From: Paramecium tetraurelia
Lineage: Eukaryota; Ciliophora; Oligohymenophorea; Peniculida; Parameciidae
NCBI RefSeq assembly: GCF_000165425.1
Contig: NW_001799015.1
Location: forward strand, 1 to 64,000
Direction of reading: 5' to 3'
DNA length: 64,000 bases
A model generated the notes under the pieces. The model searched no databases and had not been told where the DNA came from. It saw only the letters and a list, made by a program, of their open reading frames with translations. Made by a program: the position numbers and the translations under genes. Below are positions 1 to 12,900 of the stretch, in pieces. Numbering within the stretch: the stretch's first letter is position 1; the number at the start of each line of letters is the position of its first letter.

Positions 1-41
1 CCCCAATCCCAACCCCAACCCCAAACCCCAAACCCAACCCC
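1..41. repeat. Telomeric repeat, C-rich strand
   Basis: Irregular tandem CCCCAA / CCCAAA-like units fill the first 41 bases, then unique AT-rich sequence begins. A mixture of C4A2 and C3A3 is the known Paramecium telomere pattern, produced by an error-prone telomerase. The C-rich strand reads 5' to 3' into the chromosome, so base 1 is a real left chromosome end. One unit has a T in place of C (position 7), which may be a telomerase or read error. Confidence 0.95.
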
Positions 42-3000
42 TGCGAGTCATCTTTATTAATGTGATATTAATTCAAATTTTCTTTTTGTAGATCAGTTTT
101 TGAACATATCAAATTATGTTTTAAATAATTTAATCTTTCTTTGAATTTACTAAGTTTCACCCTTTATGATTTTACTTGTTTGATTAATGATTGGATGTTC
201 TTTTTTTTGAAAGTGCTTTTAGTTTAATTTTTTTAAATTTGATTAGTAATAAGGATTTATATATAATTTCTATTAAGAATATATGATGTAAATACTTTGT
301 GATAAAGTGATATTTATTTATAAATAATAATTTATATCACAGATTTGATAAATTATATTAATAAATGGGTTCATTTTCATCCAAAAAGATATGAGGAGAA
401 AATGCCTAATATAAATAAGTATTTGTTGTGTTTAACCAGCTTTTTAGAAGGCCACATATCTAAAGAGGAAATAAAATAACTAAGGGAAAAGTTGATGGAA
501 ATCTATAAATTAATTTTTACATAAACGTAATTCTGATGCTGATGGTTAGAGATCTTAATTAGAATTTTTAGTCATATATAACAAAGCATAGAAATGACGA
601 TCAAATAAATTTTCGATATTGTGTTACTTTTTGATGCTTTGGCTAAGAGGCTTTGAATTTACTCCTTTAGATTTTACTTCCTAAATTAGCAAATTTTTGA
701 ATCTATGAGAAATTATATATTTCATATTCTGAAATGAAAGATCTTTATTACTAAAATTCATAGATATACAATCTTTTCGTAAGGTAAATTTTTTATTTTC
801 GATTAGGATACAATATTAGATTTATTTATAATTCATTGGCTGATATGATGATAATTAACTTTTCATGAATTGAGAGACAAATTGTATTTACTCAAAGAAC
901 AAAATTACATTTGATAATGTAGATCCTGATCTTAAATAAATTGCAAAATTTTAGTAAGATTTATTAAACGCAATATCTATTCTCAATCATCTCCTTTTAT
1001 TTAATCAACTCAACTACAAATGTAAATATATATTTTTAAATAAATTTATCAAGATGAAATTAATGGAACATGTAATTAGAAATTGGTAATTAAATAAGCA
1101 TAACCTCAACTATAAAATGAAATATCTTACCAATTGAGAATATGAAGTTAATTTCCTAAGAAAGTTATATAAATTTGTAATTGAGTTGAAAAAATGATTC
1201 ATACTGATTTTAGATTACCTTAATTTTGATAAGCGAATAAATAATAAAAAAATTGGATTAGACAGTAACCTTCTTATTTAAGGATTATTCAAATTTATAG
1301 AGTTAATTATAAAATTTAATCAATAATTGATTCGTCCAAAGCCTTATTTGAAAAGGTTATGATTTATTTAGCATCTAAAAAGTAGATCAATTTTAATATT
1401 ATAAGTGAAGATTTTCGAAGTACATAAGTAAGTTTAGCGAATTGAATCAATTCATAATAGTTTTTCCAAACTTATTGTATGATCAATTATCTAAATCATA
1501 ATTTTATTTTTTTGAAAAGTAATCTTTAGAAAAAAAGAAATTGAATTAATATCAGGTAATAAAAAGGAATTATTTCATTCAATGTTCCTCCACTATACAA
1601 CTGTTATAAATAAGAGGTTGGATTAAAAAAACATTCGAATAGGTTTCAAAAAATCATAATAAACAACTTTCGAAATCAGCTTTTTAAATAGTCATCGAGA
1701 GACTCATGTAAATTAGCCAAAAACAAATATTTTCTTCTATTCCTTTATTCTTGCCTTCTTCATATTATTGAAGCCTGGCTATCTTATTGAATTTATAATT
1801 AGGTATACAAAAATTCTATTTTTTATTTATCCCTTAATTTTAAGATGAGAGATGAATATGACAATAACATTAAATTAGAACTTGTTGAAGTATATTTGGA
1901 CTTAACTTTTACATAATATTTTCTTCTGTTTTGACTTATTTAAGTCAAAACATGAATAAATTGTAAGTTGTAAGTATTTGGTTATTTTCCTCTCTTTTAT
2001 TACCATTATTATATATTAGATTGCTGAAACTGTTCAATTTTATTCAAATTTAGTGTAAAGATATAACATTTCATTTGTAAAATATTTTTGAGCAAATAAA
2101 TTAAAGGAATTTAATGTGATTAAATCATTTTAATAGCCATTTTGGTCTTGGAATACCGATTTGATTTAAAATGTTGGAGTTAAGGAAGGCTAATTATAAA
2201 TAAAGTAGGTGTGTATTCTACATCATAATATAGATAGTTTACTTAATTTAAAGTACATAAAATCTACTTTTAGGATTTTATCAATTTTATGAGAAAATTA
2301 AGAAGTCTCTCTAATGATAAATCGATTTAGAACTTCAATTCAAGATAAGAAAAATGTGCCATCGAATAGACTGAAATTATAATCTCCATGTTAAACTAAA
2401 TAGGAATACAAAAAATATATATTATTAATCTAATACAATAAAGAAAACATAGAAATCATCATTTTAAAGTTGAAGAATTCTTATAGTTTTTTTCAATTCC
2501 TTAATTAGAAATAAGGAAGCACTTAAATTTTAATCAAAAAACTTTGAATGGGTTTAATAATTTATTTGTAAATTTTGAAGTTAAATCTGTTATTATTTTT
2601 AAATCATTCATTTAAGTTAAGGTCTATTACCAATCTAACAGAATTAATATCAAGTAAAATGAGGCTCAAACTTGAACAAACTATAGATAAAATATTCAGT
2701 AGGTTTTCTTTGAAAGAAAGACTTTAATGCTCATTTTAGGTTGACTCATTTTATCTTAATCCTTTGAAATTATGATTTATTGCAAATCTATCAATTTGCG
2801 GAAAAACCAAAAGTGCTATTTTGAAAAATTCAAGGCGATTTGATATTTAAATCTTACGTTATAATTCAACATTATATAGATAATATTATTAAGAAATAGA
2901 AATTTTCACTCTTTTATAATTATACATATTGATTTTCTATTTTTTTTTATTACATCATATTGTAATAAATTTCATATTTCTCTATTAAATAAGTACTTCC

Positions 3001-3550
3001 AAATTCTTTTGGAATGTTCTGCTAATCATTCAGAAAAATTTCACAAATCTTTTCTAATTTAGTTAATTTTAGTTAAGGAGTAATATTTATTCAATTTTAT
3101 TAGATTAACTAGAACGATTGTTGAGATTCTAGCATGTGTAGTTGAGACTGATTACCTGTGTTTTATTAGAATACTTATTCATAATAAATCTGAGTGTTAA
3201 ATTAATGGTTTCTGTGTAACAGAGAAATCTTGAGGTAAAGATTGCCTTCTTTTATTATTTTGTGTTTTTGATAACTAAAGAGTTTGACATCTTATGTTTC
3301 GAATCTCCATTGTCTTCGGCCTGTGTCTAGAAACTGCATCTCTAAATTTACTCTTAAATTTCTTAAGATAGTTAGTTGAATTTAGATAAATTTTCCTTGT
3401 AAAAGTCATAATCCAAACATTATTATAAAGTGAATCTATGGAGAGGATTTTTTCTCACCTTAGAAATAATAAAAGACTTGAGTGATTAAGGAATACAAAC
3501 TTTGCCATAATAATTAATTTAATCATTCACATTTTATCTAAAAGTGTCAT
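42..3550. other. Subtelomeric AT-rich region without an intact gene
   Basis: About 3.5 kb next to the telomere in which I find no long reading frame in the ciliate code on either strand. Frames break at TGA every few tens of codons. Only one fragment hints at a former gene (365-640). I see no tandem satellite and no repeat shared with other parts of the window. It looks like eroding subtelomeric DNA. Confidence 0.6.
365..640 (+). pseudogene. EF-hand-like gene fragment (degenerate)
   Basis: The frame opens with ATG GGT and the residues MGSFSSKK, a typical N-myristoylation start, and hits TGA at once. In another frame from 402 the residues GHISKEEIKQLREKLMEIYK follow, then, after another TGA, DADGQRSQLEFL, which has the spacing of an EF-hand loop. 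Three frames must be joined, and no GT-AG intron of 20-35 nt does this cleanly, so I read it as the remains of a small acylated Ca2+-binding protein. The family is not certain. Confidence 0.3.
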
Positions 3551-3559
3551 CTTTTGTCT

Positions 3560-4440
3560 TACTTTTGAACGAATGAGAATTATAAAAGCTATTTAATTTT
3601 GTTATTCTTACACTTCATATATAATTATACCAATACTAATCACATCGCAGGACAATCCATGCATCTTTGACTTTTCTTGATATTCTATAATTTCTGGTGC
3701 ATATGCTGCTATTGTTGTTTGATTTAAGTAGAGAATCCAAAATCTCCTATTCCAAATTGCCAATCTAAAGGATCTTTGTTTTTATACAGGATATTGAATG
3801 GCTTTAAATCTTGATGCATAATTCCCTAATTTAGCTTTAAATACTTTGGTGCGCCTATAATTAACTGTTTCAATTAATAATTTGACCACCTCTCTTTTGA
3901 ATAGGAAATTAAAATTTTTGATTTTATTGATAAATTGTTCTCCTTGAAGAGACAGATGATTAATCGAATGTGTTCTATTTATTAATAGAAATTCTACTTT
4001 CTGATTCATATATTTGATGCAATTTCATGATATTTGGGTGATCCAAACTCCACATCATAAATATTTCTTCTAACGATGTTTTCGATCTCAACACACGATG
4101 TCTCCCTGTGACTTGTTCCTTCTCAATCTATTTTACTGCATATAATTTATGGTCTATACTATTTTCTGCTAAAAAGACCTAATCTATTTTGAAAAGTCTA
4201 ACTTGAGCTGTTGAACCAGTACCTATATTTTGAAGCGATTGGTGTTGCTAATCAAATCCGTCGATAATACATTTCGATAGTTCTTTCAAAAATAAATCGA
4301 TCTCAACTGAATGGTTAATAATAAAGTTCAATTCTGCTGTGAAATTATTAGAGTAATGCAATATTAGGGGTAAATTTTTTTGGTTAGTTTAAAATAGACG
4401 CTCTTCAAAACAAAGAATCTTCCCAACTCCTCATTCTTTC
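3560..4440 (-). pseudogene. Ser/Thr protein kinase pseudogene
   Basis: Read on the minus strand from about 4440 down, pieces in different frames give a kinase in the right order: an N-terminal FVLKSVYFKL segment typical of Paramecium kinases with a PH-like lead, the glycine loop IGTGSTAQVRLFK, the VAIK-type lysine in LYAVKQIEKE, a helix C segment with SLEEIFMMWSLDHPNIMKL, the catalytic loop IMHQDLKPFNILYKN (HRD changed to HQD), then IGDFGFST and APEIIEY. At least three frame changes are needed and the C-lobe breaks off near 3560. The pieces are too intact to be chance, and the joins are not intron-like, so a decayed gene is the best reading. Assembly error is the alternative. Confidence 0.75.
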
Positions 4441-6087
4441 TATTAAATTAAAATTTTGCACCTCTCTAAAATAAAACAAATCTTATTAAATGTTTTATAT
4501 TGTCTAGCGATTAATTTTTTTAATATTGTCCCTGTTTTATATAATGTTATCATCTTGGAGCAATCCTTACATAAGTTCATTCATTAATTGATAATCTATT
4601 CTTTCCAAAATTATTCAGATCCAGAATTATATAGAAAATATAAGTTTGAGCTTTGCATTTATAAAAATAATAAACTACTATATATTTTCTCAATGTATTA
4701 ATAGTATAACTAGAGCGCGTTGATTAAATAAATCTAAACTCTCAACATCACACCCAGATATTTGGCTAACAACCATAATATCATTATTCCAATATTTAAA
4801 ATAGTAAATCTATAACTTATTGACAAATATCATCCTAAATTTAAATACCTTTCAATCAATACCAAATATGTTGTAAATATCATCAAACAACTCTAAAATT
4901 ACCCATATCTGCCATCTAATTATTATATATTTTATAATCAATTCATTCAATTTTGAGTTATAATGACAGCGAATAAAGCATATAAATATAAGAATTGCAA
5001 GCAATTGACTAAATGAATACATTTTCTAATTAATTTTGTAGAATAATCTTTTCATAAAGCAAATATTATTATTCTAGTAATCATGTCTGATAGTCCTTTG
5101 GGCTCTTTTAGATACATCTTAGCATGGGACATACCTTTTAGATCCTTTTTTTAAACTTCAAGTTTGAAAAGTAATGTAATTTGTTTCTATAGTGTAGAAA
5201 ATTAATTTCAAGATATTCAGTTGAATGAGGCTCTTTGAAATGCTAAAAATGAATTCCCTTCTACTAATTTGCTTAATTATTAATTATTACTAATAAATAA
5301 GCTTATATGTTCCTTCTAAACATACTCTTTTATTTTCTTTAATTATTAATATATAAAACTTGGATATAAATGTTCATCCATGTCTACTTATCTGAATGAG
5401 CATCTATTATGATAACTAGTTATGAGTATTTTAGTCGGTCTAAATTACATGTAAAACTATTTTATCAATGAATTAAAACATATAAAAATGCAAACTTATT
5501 CAAGTAAATTAACATTCTCAATTTACAAAGATGAAAAGAATCAAAGAATAATAAAATTAGAACGAATAATTATTTTCAATTAATTTTTAATTTGTTACTT
5601 TCTTTTACTCAAACGATATTGGTCTAGTATGATTCCTGTATCCGAAAGCATTGATGTTCGCAATTTTGGTTTGATAACAATCAACTCTATTGATTTAATA
5701 ACACCTATTAATAATTTAAGTGGCGAAATTTTTAAATATCCAATTTTTAAGATACCTTCAAATCGAGTACTATTCATAATTTTAACTACCTGATGTATTT
5801 TGTACCCTAAACTTATTATCACAAAAACTAAATATTTGAACAAAAAAATAATTAATTTGTCACTCTATTGTAAATCTAAATTTTAATCTATTTGATAGAA
5901 ATGAAATTTTTTCAGAATAATTAAAGTGGTTCACCAAAATACCTTAATAGTTGAGATCTTAAGTAAAATGTAATTTAAGATTGATTTATATATTAAACTG
6001 TACATTTAACTAGTAACTTAAAATATATAATATATAAAAAAATTGAATAAATATCTTGTGATTATCATAGAACAATTAAAACTAAAA
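4441..6087. other. AT-rich interval, no supported gene
   Basis: About 1.6 kb between the kinase pseudogene and the first intact gene. An 82-codon minus frame at 5595-5843 stays open for about 22 further codons in the ciliate code, but I cannot match it securely to a family. Nothing else is supported. Confidence 0.5.
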
Positions 6088-7870
6088 TCATATTTAATAG
6101 GATTTAATTAGGTTTTTAATTTTGGTTTACATTTGATATGATTTTAGTAATTCTTTATTCCCTTTTGCGCTATTCTGAGCAGTTTGAGGAGGTTTAATTG
6201 ATTCTAAATTAAATGATGTACCTCTCTTTCTTTTAGGTGGTAATTAGACATGATTTAAATTATTGATAATTAAGAAATTGATGTTAAATCTTGGTTTTTC
6301 AAAGCAGTATTATTTTTAGCTCGCTTTAGTTTAAGGTCTTTTGAAGTGAGTTTATCTAAAATTGGTGATATTGATATTTTAATGGTTGCTTACATTCTTT
6401 TCCTTGAGATAGATTTCTGCAACTTAATTAAGTCCCCATTTGGGAGAGTTAGGTTTATTTTTATTTGTTGTAGAAATTGATCTAAGTTTCCTGTTTTAAG
6501 GTTTTGAACCTTCATAAGTGTTTGTATCTATATTTAAATTCTAAACCTTTGTTATTTAGAATTATTATTCTTTAAGGGAAATTGCTCTCTCTTTAATTAA
6601 ATAGGAACATTTTGCTAAAGTATAATTGAAATTGATACATTTACGAATGATTGGAATGACAAATCCACATTTTTAAGGTTCTAATAGAGGTTTCAGAAGA
6701 ACGATCTCATAATTTTATTCATGCTTTTGATGAACATCTTCTTAGATGATTTATTTGGAAATATCATGAAATCTATTGTGAACATTCAACAACTAGTTGA
6801 CCAAGGGCATATCCTTGGGAAAATATAAGTAAACTAACTCCAATGCTCTGGATAAATAATTCTCAGCTTCTGTAAATTGCAATGGATCTAAGATTTGCTC
6901 AATAAATCTTGATTCGGTTGAAGTGCAATATAGGGAGATAACAAACAGGGACAATATATGGAGGAATTATTGATTGCTGGGATTCACCTGAAGGAGGAGG
7001 GAATCAAAGTTCAAAGGAGTCATCTAAATGTAACTAAGGATGTTGGCTTTTTCTATATATTAAGTGGGGCAATTATTGAAGATATACAGAAGATTCTCTT
7101 GGGTTAATTGTTAAGTTTTTGAGGAGGGGAAGGTGATAATGATTCCCTATTATTTAGGCTTCAATTGGGGCAGGGCTATGGACTTCCTTAATATCTCCTC
7201 TAGGAGTTTCTTCTGCAAGGATTCTTCTGAATGGGAATGGAGATCGAACATTAACTTTAATGCTTTTTTGATTGCGATTTTAGAGATGGCCAATGCTTCA
7301 TGATGCTAACCAATTTCTGATAAAATTATGCAACATTGGAGAAAACATTGTAGTCTTATAGTGTCTAAGAGGATTCTCTCTTGTGTTGTTTGATTTATAT
7401 ACTTCTTCAATATCAAAATAGTATCTTCGAAACAAGTGAAGGCATTTTCCAACCATCCTATGGCGTAGAATGAGACACCCTTAATATAAAGCATGAGTAC
7501 CGATGTTGATTTTGTTGATTAGTTGATAATGAATAGGAGGACTTGCTATTGCAGTTAGGATTTATTCTGCTTATTTAAATTAGAATAAAGCTTATTGGTA
7601 TTGATGTTGTTCGTATTCCAAGACTCCGTATTTGATGGTCTCCTTAAATTTGGATTCAGATTCATCCTCATAGATGTATAGGACAGATTAGCTCTTTTTT
7701 TTGGAATCCTAATATAGGGGATTCTAAGTACACTCATTCTAATAATCTCAACTGGTTGAATCTTTTGGAACAATTGCACAAAGTAAGCTTGTATCATTCT
7801 GGTCTTGTACATTCTGCTGTTTTTTCTACCCTAAACCATTCAATAGTTTTGGAGACTTTAATTCGTTCAT
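6088..7870 (-). CDS. TPR-like hypothetical protein, one apparent frameshift
   Basis: Starts at ATG 7870 (MNELKSPKLL) and ends at TGA 6088-6090, about 580 residues. A 33-nt GT-AG intron (7739-7771) removes an in-frame TGA. The next frame contains a good TPR-type helix, EYEQHQYQQALFQFKQAEQI. At the GGG of 7478-7480 the protein sense moves by +1 base: dropping one G gives ALYQGVSFYAIGWLENAF, a second TPR-like helix pair, and the frame then stays open to the stop. ENYLSRALELVYLYFPK is a third such segment. The C-terminal 120 residues are basic and low in complexity. No catalytic motif is seen; a scaffold role is only an inference. If the frameshift were real, an alternative ATG at 7839 would start the downstream frame. 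Confidence 0.7.
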
Positions 7871-7895
7871 ATTAAAAGTATTTTATATAATATAT
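7871..7895. promoter_or_regulatory. 25-bp divergent intergenic region
   Basis: Only 25 AT-rich bases lie between the start codons of the divergent TPR-like and AGC kinase genes. Both promoters and both 5' leaders must fit here or overlap the opposite coding region. No defined box is recognisable. Confidence 0.5.
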
Positions 7896-9080
<1,185 letters not shown>

Positions 9081-9683
9081 AGATTAATCAATATATAATT
9101 AGAATAAATCATTATCATGTACATATTTATGTTTTTCAAATACAAATAATAAAGCTTTTAGTAAATAGTTTATTTATTTTTATCAATTATCAAAAGATTT
9201 TGGATACAATATTATAAATTAAATAAAAAATCAGAATAGTAGTCAACTGATAATTAATCATAGTGTGAATTATGAATTTTCTATATCATTTTGTATGTAA
9301 AAGGTAAATGATGTTTAATTATTATTACTAAATTGATAAAGGTTAGAATTACCATTTAATAATAACTTTTTTAATTCATCTTAATTACAATATTATTTTT
9401 TAACTAGTAAGATTTAGCTTAAATAGAAAATAATTACAAAATAATCAACTCTAGTTTTATCTATATTAATAATTTTACAAAAGCTCTTCAACACTCAAAA
9501 TAAAGTATCCATCAAAACACTATCAGCTAAGAAAATACATAAAAACACCTATGATCTCAAAATGAATTTTGATATTAATAGACTTTACAATATCTATTGA
9601 CCCACTCATTTATCATTCATAAAATAAATCTAATATATAGGTAAACAAAAAAATAAATTCAATTATTATACTAAATTCAAATT
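9081..9683. other. Intergenic, nothing recognised
   Basis: About 600 AT-rich bases between the AGC kinase stop and the APC11 start. No open frame longer than about 40 codons, no tRNA-like fold noticed. Confidence 0.5.
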
Positions 9684-9929
9684 ATGAAAGTCAAAATAAA
9701 AGAATGGAATGCTGTGACTTCTTGGATATGGAGTCTCGATACAGACAGATGCACAATATGTTAGTTAGCATTTGAATAGCCTTGTCCAAGATGTAAATTG
9801 CCAGGAGATGAATGTCCCCCGGTGACAGGAGCATGCAATCATCATTTTCATTTACACTGCATAGTTAGATGGACTGAAGAATAAGATTATTGCCCGCTTG
9901 ATAGATAAAAATGGAAAGTGAAAAATTGA
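9684..9929 (+). CDS. APC11: Anaphase-promoting complex RING-H2 subunit APC11
   Basis: An 81-residue intronless protein that begins [16 protein letters not shown], almost identical in layout to animal and yeast APC11. APC11 is the RING subunit of the APC/C ubiquitin ligase; with the cullin-like APC2 it recruits the E2 and drives mitotic exit. The zinc-binding residues follow the RING-H2 plan: CTIC, CPRC, PGDECPP, and CNHHFHLHC near residues 53-61. The last pair reads CPLDRQKW, so the final Cys of the usual CPMC is Asp, as in the sister protein RBX1. The MKVKIK start, the AF..PC spacing and the K.PGD.CP stretch identify it as APC11 rather than RBX1. The length (84 in human) fits. The first ATG is used. 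Confidence 0.95.
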
Positions 9930-9965
9930 TAATGAAAAATATATTGGCTTCGATGTTCATAATTT

Positions 9966-12900
9966 TCATTACTATTATGGTTATTTTTTTGGTTTTTTCT
10001 TATTCAAAAATCTCTCTATTGCTTGTAAATCTTAGTCATTTTCTAAATCCATCATCTCCTCTATATTTAATGGCTCCAAACTAACTACAGCCTATTGCTT
10101 TTTCCTAGATTAATAATAACAAACAAGTCATACTGTTATTGATTGCCAATACCTAAATTAGTTTTCATATCCAGAATGGCATCAGTAATCAATTGTTGTC
10201 TCTTTTTAAGCAGAGCCATATCATGGTCAATTCTGGCAGTAGGATCCCCAGCAGAAAATTTAAACTCTGTGTTCTTAAACATCAAATATAAGGAATCTGC
10301 CATCTTAGACACTGCTTTTAATAAGAATTGGTGATCATTCACTTTAGGTCTATATAATATATTAACTTTTACTCTATAAATTCATTCCAAAATTGAGCCA
10401 CTGCCCTTATTGTGTCTGGGCAATCAAAACAATTTAACCAAGCTTTGATTCTTATATCGCTTGCCAAATTCAATTCAATTTCCCCCTTCATTTATGTCCT
10501 ATAAGCAAAATATTCCCTAAAAGCTGATTGCATCCCCAAAGCCCACTTATTTAAGAGACACTTGTTTGGTAAAGCTGATAATTTAAAAATAGTCTAAGGA
10601 GTCAATTTTACTACCTCAACTACCAATTATGATTTAATGTTGGAAGATAGTGCTTTAACAACAGACCTCCACCCACTTCTATTGGTTCTGATATCCTTTT
10701 TGTCGATGGTTATATCTTTGAGAGGAGCACCTCCCTTTAATTCCAATAGTTATTTACCTGGTTTAAGTTAATAAACAGGAATAGATCCATAAGCACAAGA
10801 TATTTGAATTAATCTACCCTTATTGGTTGAATAAGTAATAAACTCGAAAATCAACTCTATCATATTATCCATTTTCTCATCGAAATTGCCCCATCTCAAA
10901 AACATCGCTTATTCCATTGCAGCAGAATCGAAGATCCATCTGTCTTCGTATTCTGAGTTCCATTGAGCAGGAATATAAATAGCATTGCCATCAAATTTAT
11001 TTAATGCTTTATCCATGAGTATAATTCCTACTTCTCTTCTCAAAAAGGAACTTCTGGGGACATCTTTTTCATCTGGAATTGGTATTCCAGTTGCCTCAAT
11101 CATTCGAATTTCAGCTATATAATTGTTTTTGATATTAACTTTATCAAGAATACTCTATTTTATATTGAAATTGGCAGCATCTACGTAATTTAATCCTTAA
11201 TAGAAAAATCCACAATTGTCTAAGACAGGTTTCAATTATTATGAAGGTAAATTTTGTAATTTTTTATTTTGACTGCGTACAAAACTCATGATAAAGTTTT
11301 AAGGCAATGTCAAAAATATTTCCTTTAAATCATGCAATGATATTCTTCGACTACCCTTAATGTTCATAACAGCAGCGGATGCCTTTGCTGACATTCCTGA
11401 TTAATTCTTCTAAATAAAGTAAATAAACTCATCAATATCAATTGAACCTGACTTATCCTCATCTATTTCAATAAACAAGTCCTCAAGTTCTTCGTTTTTT
11501 ATTTGAACTCCCATATTTTAAAATACTTAGCTAACTTATTCTTTTGATAGCATTCTTGTTGTTGGATTACAAACTTATCTAAACTCTCTTCTTAGATCTT
11601 CTAATAAATCATCTGCTTATAATAATTCTTTTTTTAGTATATCTTTAACAATGTGCGAAAACTCTTGGTAAGATATGGTCCCACTTTTGTCTCTATCAAA
11701 TTATGCAAAGTATTAAGTTAATTCTTCAGTGCCTGGGTTGAGTCCTACTGATTATAATGCTTTAAGTAATTCCCTTTAATCTAGAGATTAATTTTTATTT
11801 TCATCAATCTAATTGAATAGTTCTTGGATTTCTTACTCAATATCTTAACTCATGATAATTTATTCAGCCTTGTTTTTGTTATTATCTCCTTATTTCGATT
11901 AGAACACTAGTCTAAATTCATTTATTGAAATATTTCCACTTGAATTTGCATCTAAATAATCGTATAAGTCTTCGCATTAAATGGCTGTTAATCCAAATTA
12001 AGCTTCAAGTGCTTTTTTGACAAATATATTTTTATCGATGGTACTGGCTGAATTAGGAGGGAAAAAGTAAAGTGCAAAGTCATCATATGATTTATTTCTC
12101 TTTTTCAAGAATTCATTTATGATTGGTAACATTTTTGTAAACTTTTCTTTGTTTTGTGTATTGAGTATACTCTTTCTTTAATCTTTATTGGCCAATCCAA
12201 ATTATTATTTCTCATCATCCTAATTAAATTATCCTGTTTTGCTTCTATCAACCTTTAAGGATTGAGCCAAATCACTTAAATTGATAAATCCATTTAATTG
12301 TAATGTTTGCTTGATTGCCTTTATCTCTTCTCCTGAAATAGTTCCCAATAGCCTTTTACTGATTTGTAAGAAATCATTGTAAGGTATTTAATTATATCCC
12401 TTCTTATCAAATTATTCAAACAAATTAAAGCAATTCTTCGAAAGCACCACTTCAGATAAGTGTAATAAAAATGCATCTAAAGTTTATTTCAATCCTATTT
12501 CCATCTATTATGATTGCTATTGCAAAGGATTATTATTCTTTGTAGGCACAATGATTTGATTCAAATTTAATATATCGTCATACATCCTATAAGTAATCAC
12601 TCCTGATTATTGAGTATCCCAATATTGAAATGCTTCTCTTAGTTCTCTTTCATTCAACCCAATCTTAAGATTTTTGTTAATTTTTATTAGCTAAGGCATT
12701 TGCCAAGTTTGTTATTATTCTCCTATCAAATTCCATAGTTATTGTTTTGTATACTATTAATGTTTGACCATTGTAAAGTTGAGTGCTTTGGCTAATAGTT
12801 TTCCAGGGTTGTTCATTTTTAGATAAGGCAACACAATACTCATTTAATTTTATCCCTGCGAATAATAATAGTAGAATTATTGGATATGTGGAGTCGGTGC

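Noticed and set aside
5595-5843. Minus frame with SDTGI resembling the G1 box of a histidine kinase
   Set aside because: The flanking N box and G2 box are not recognisable and the surrounding frames break at TGA; too weak to call.
9684-9929. RBX1 rather than APC11
   Set aside because: The CPLD tail is RBX1-like, but the MKVKIK start, 81-residue length and CP.CK.PGD.CP segment are those of APC11.
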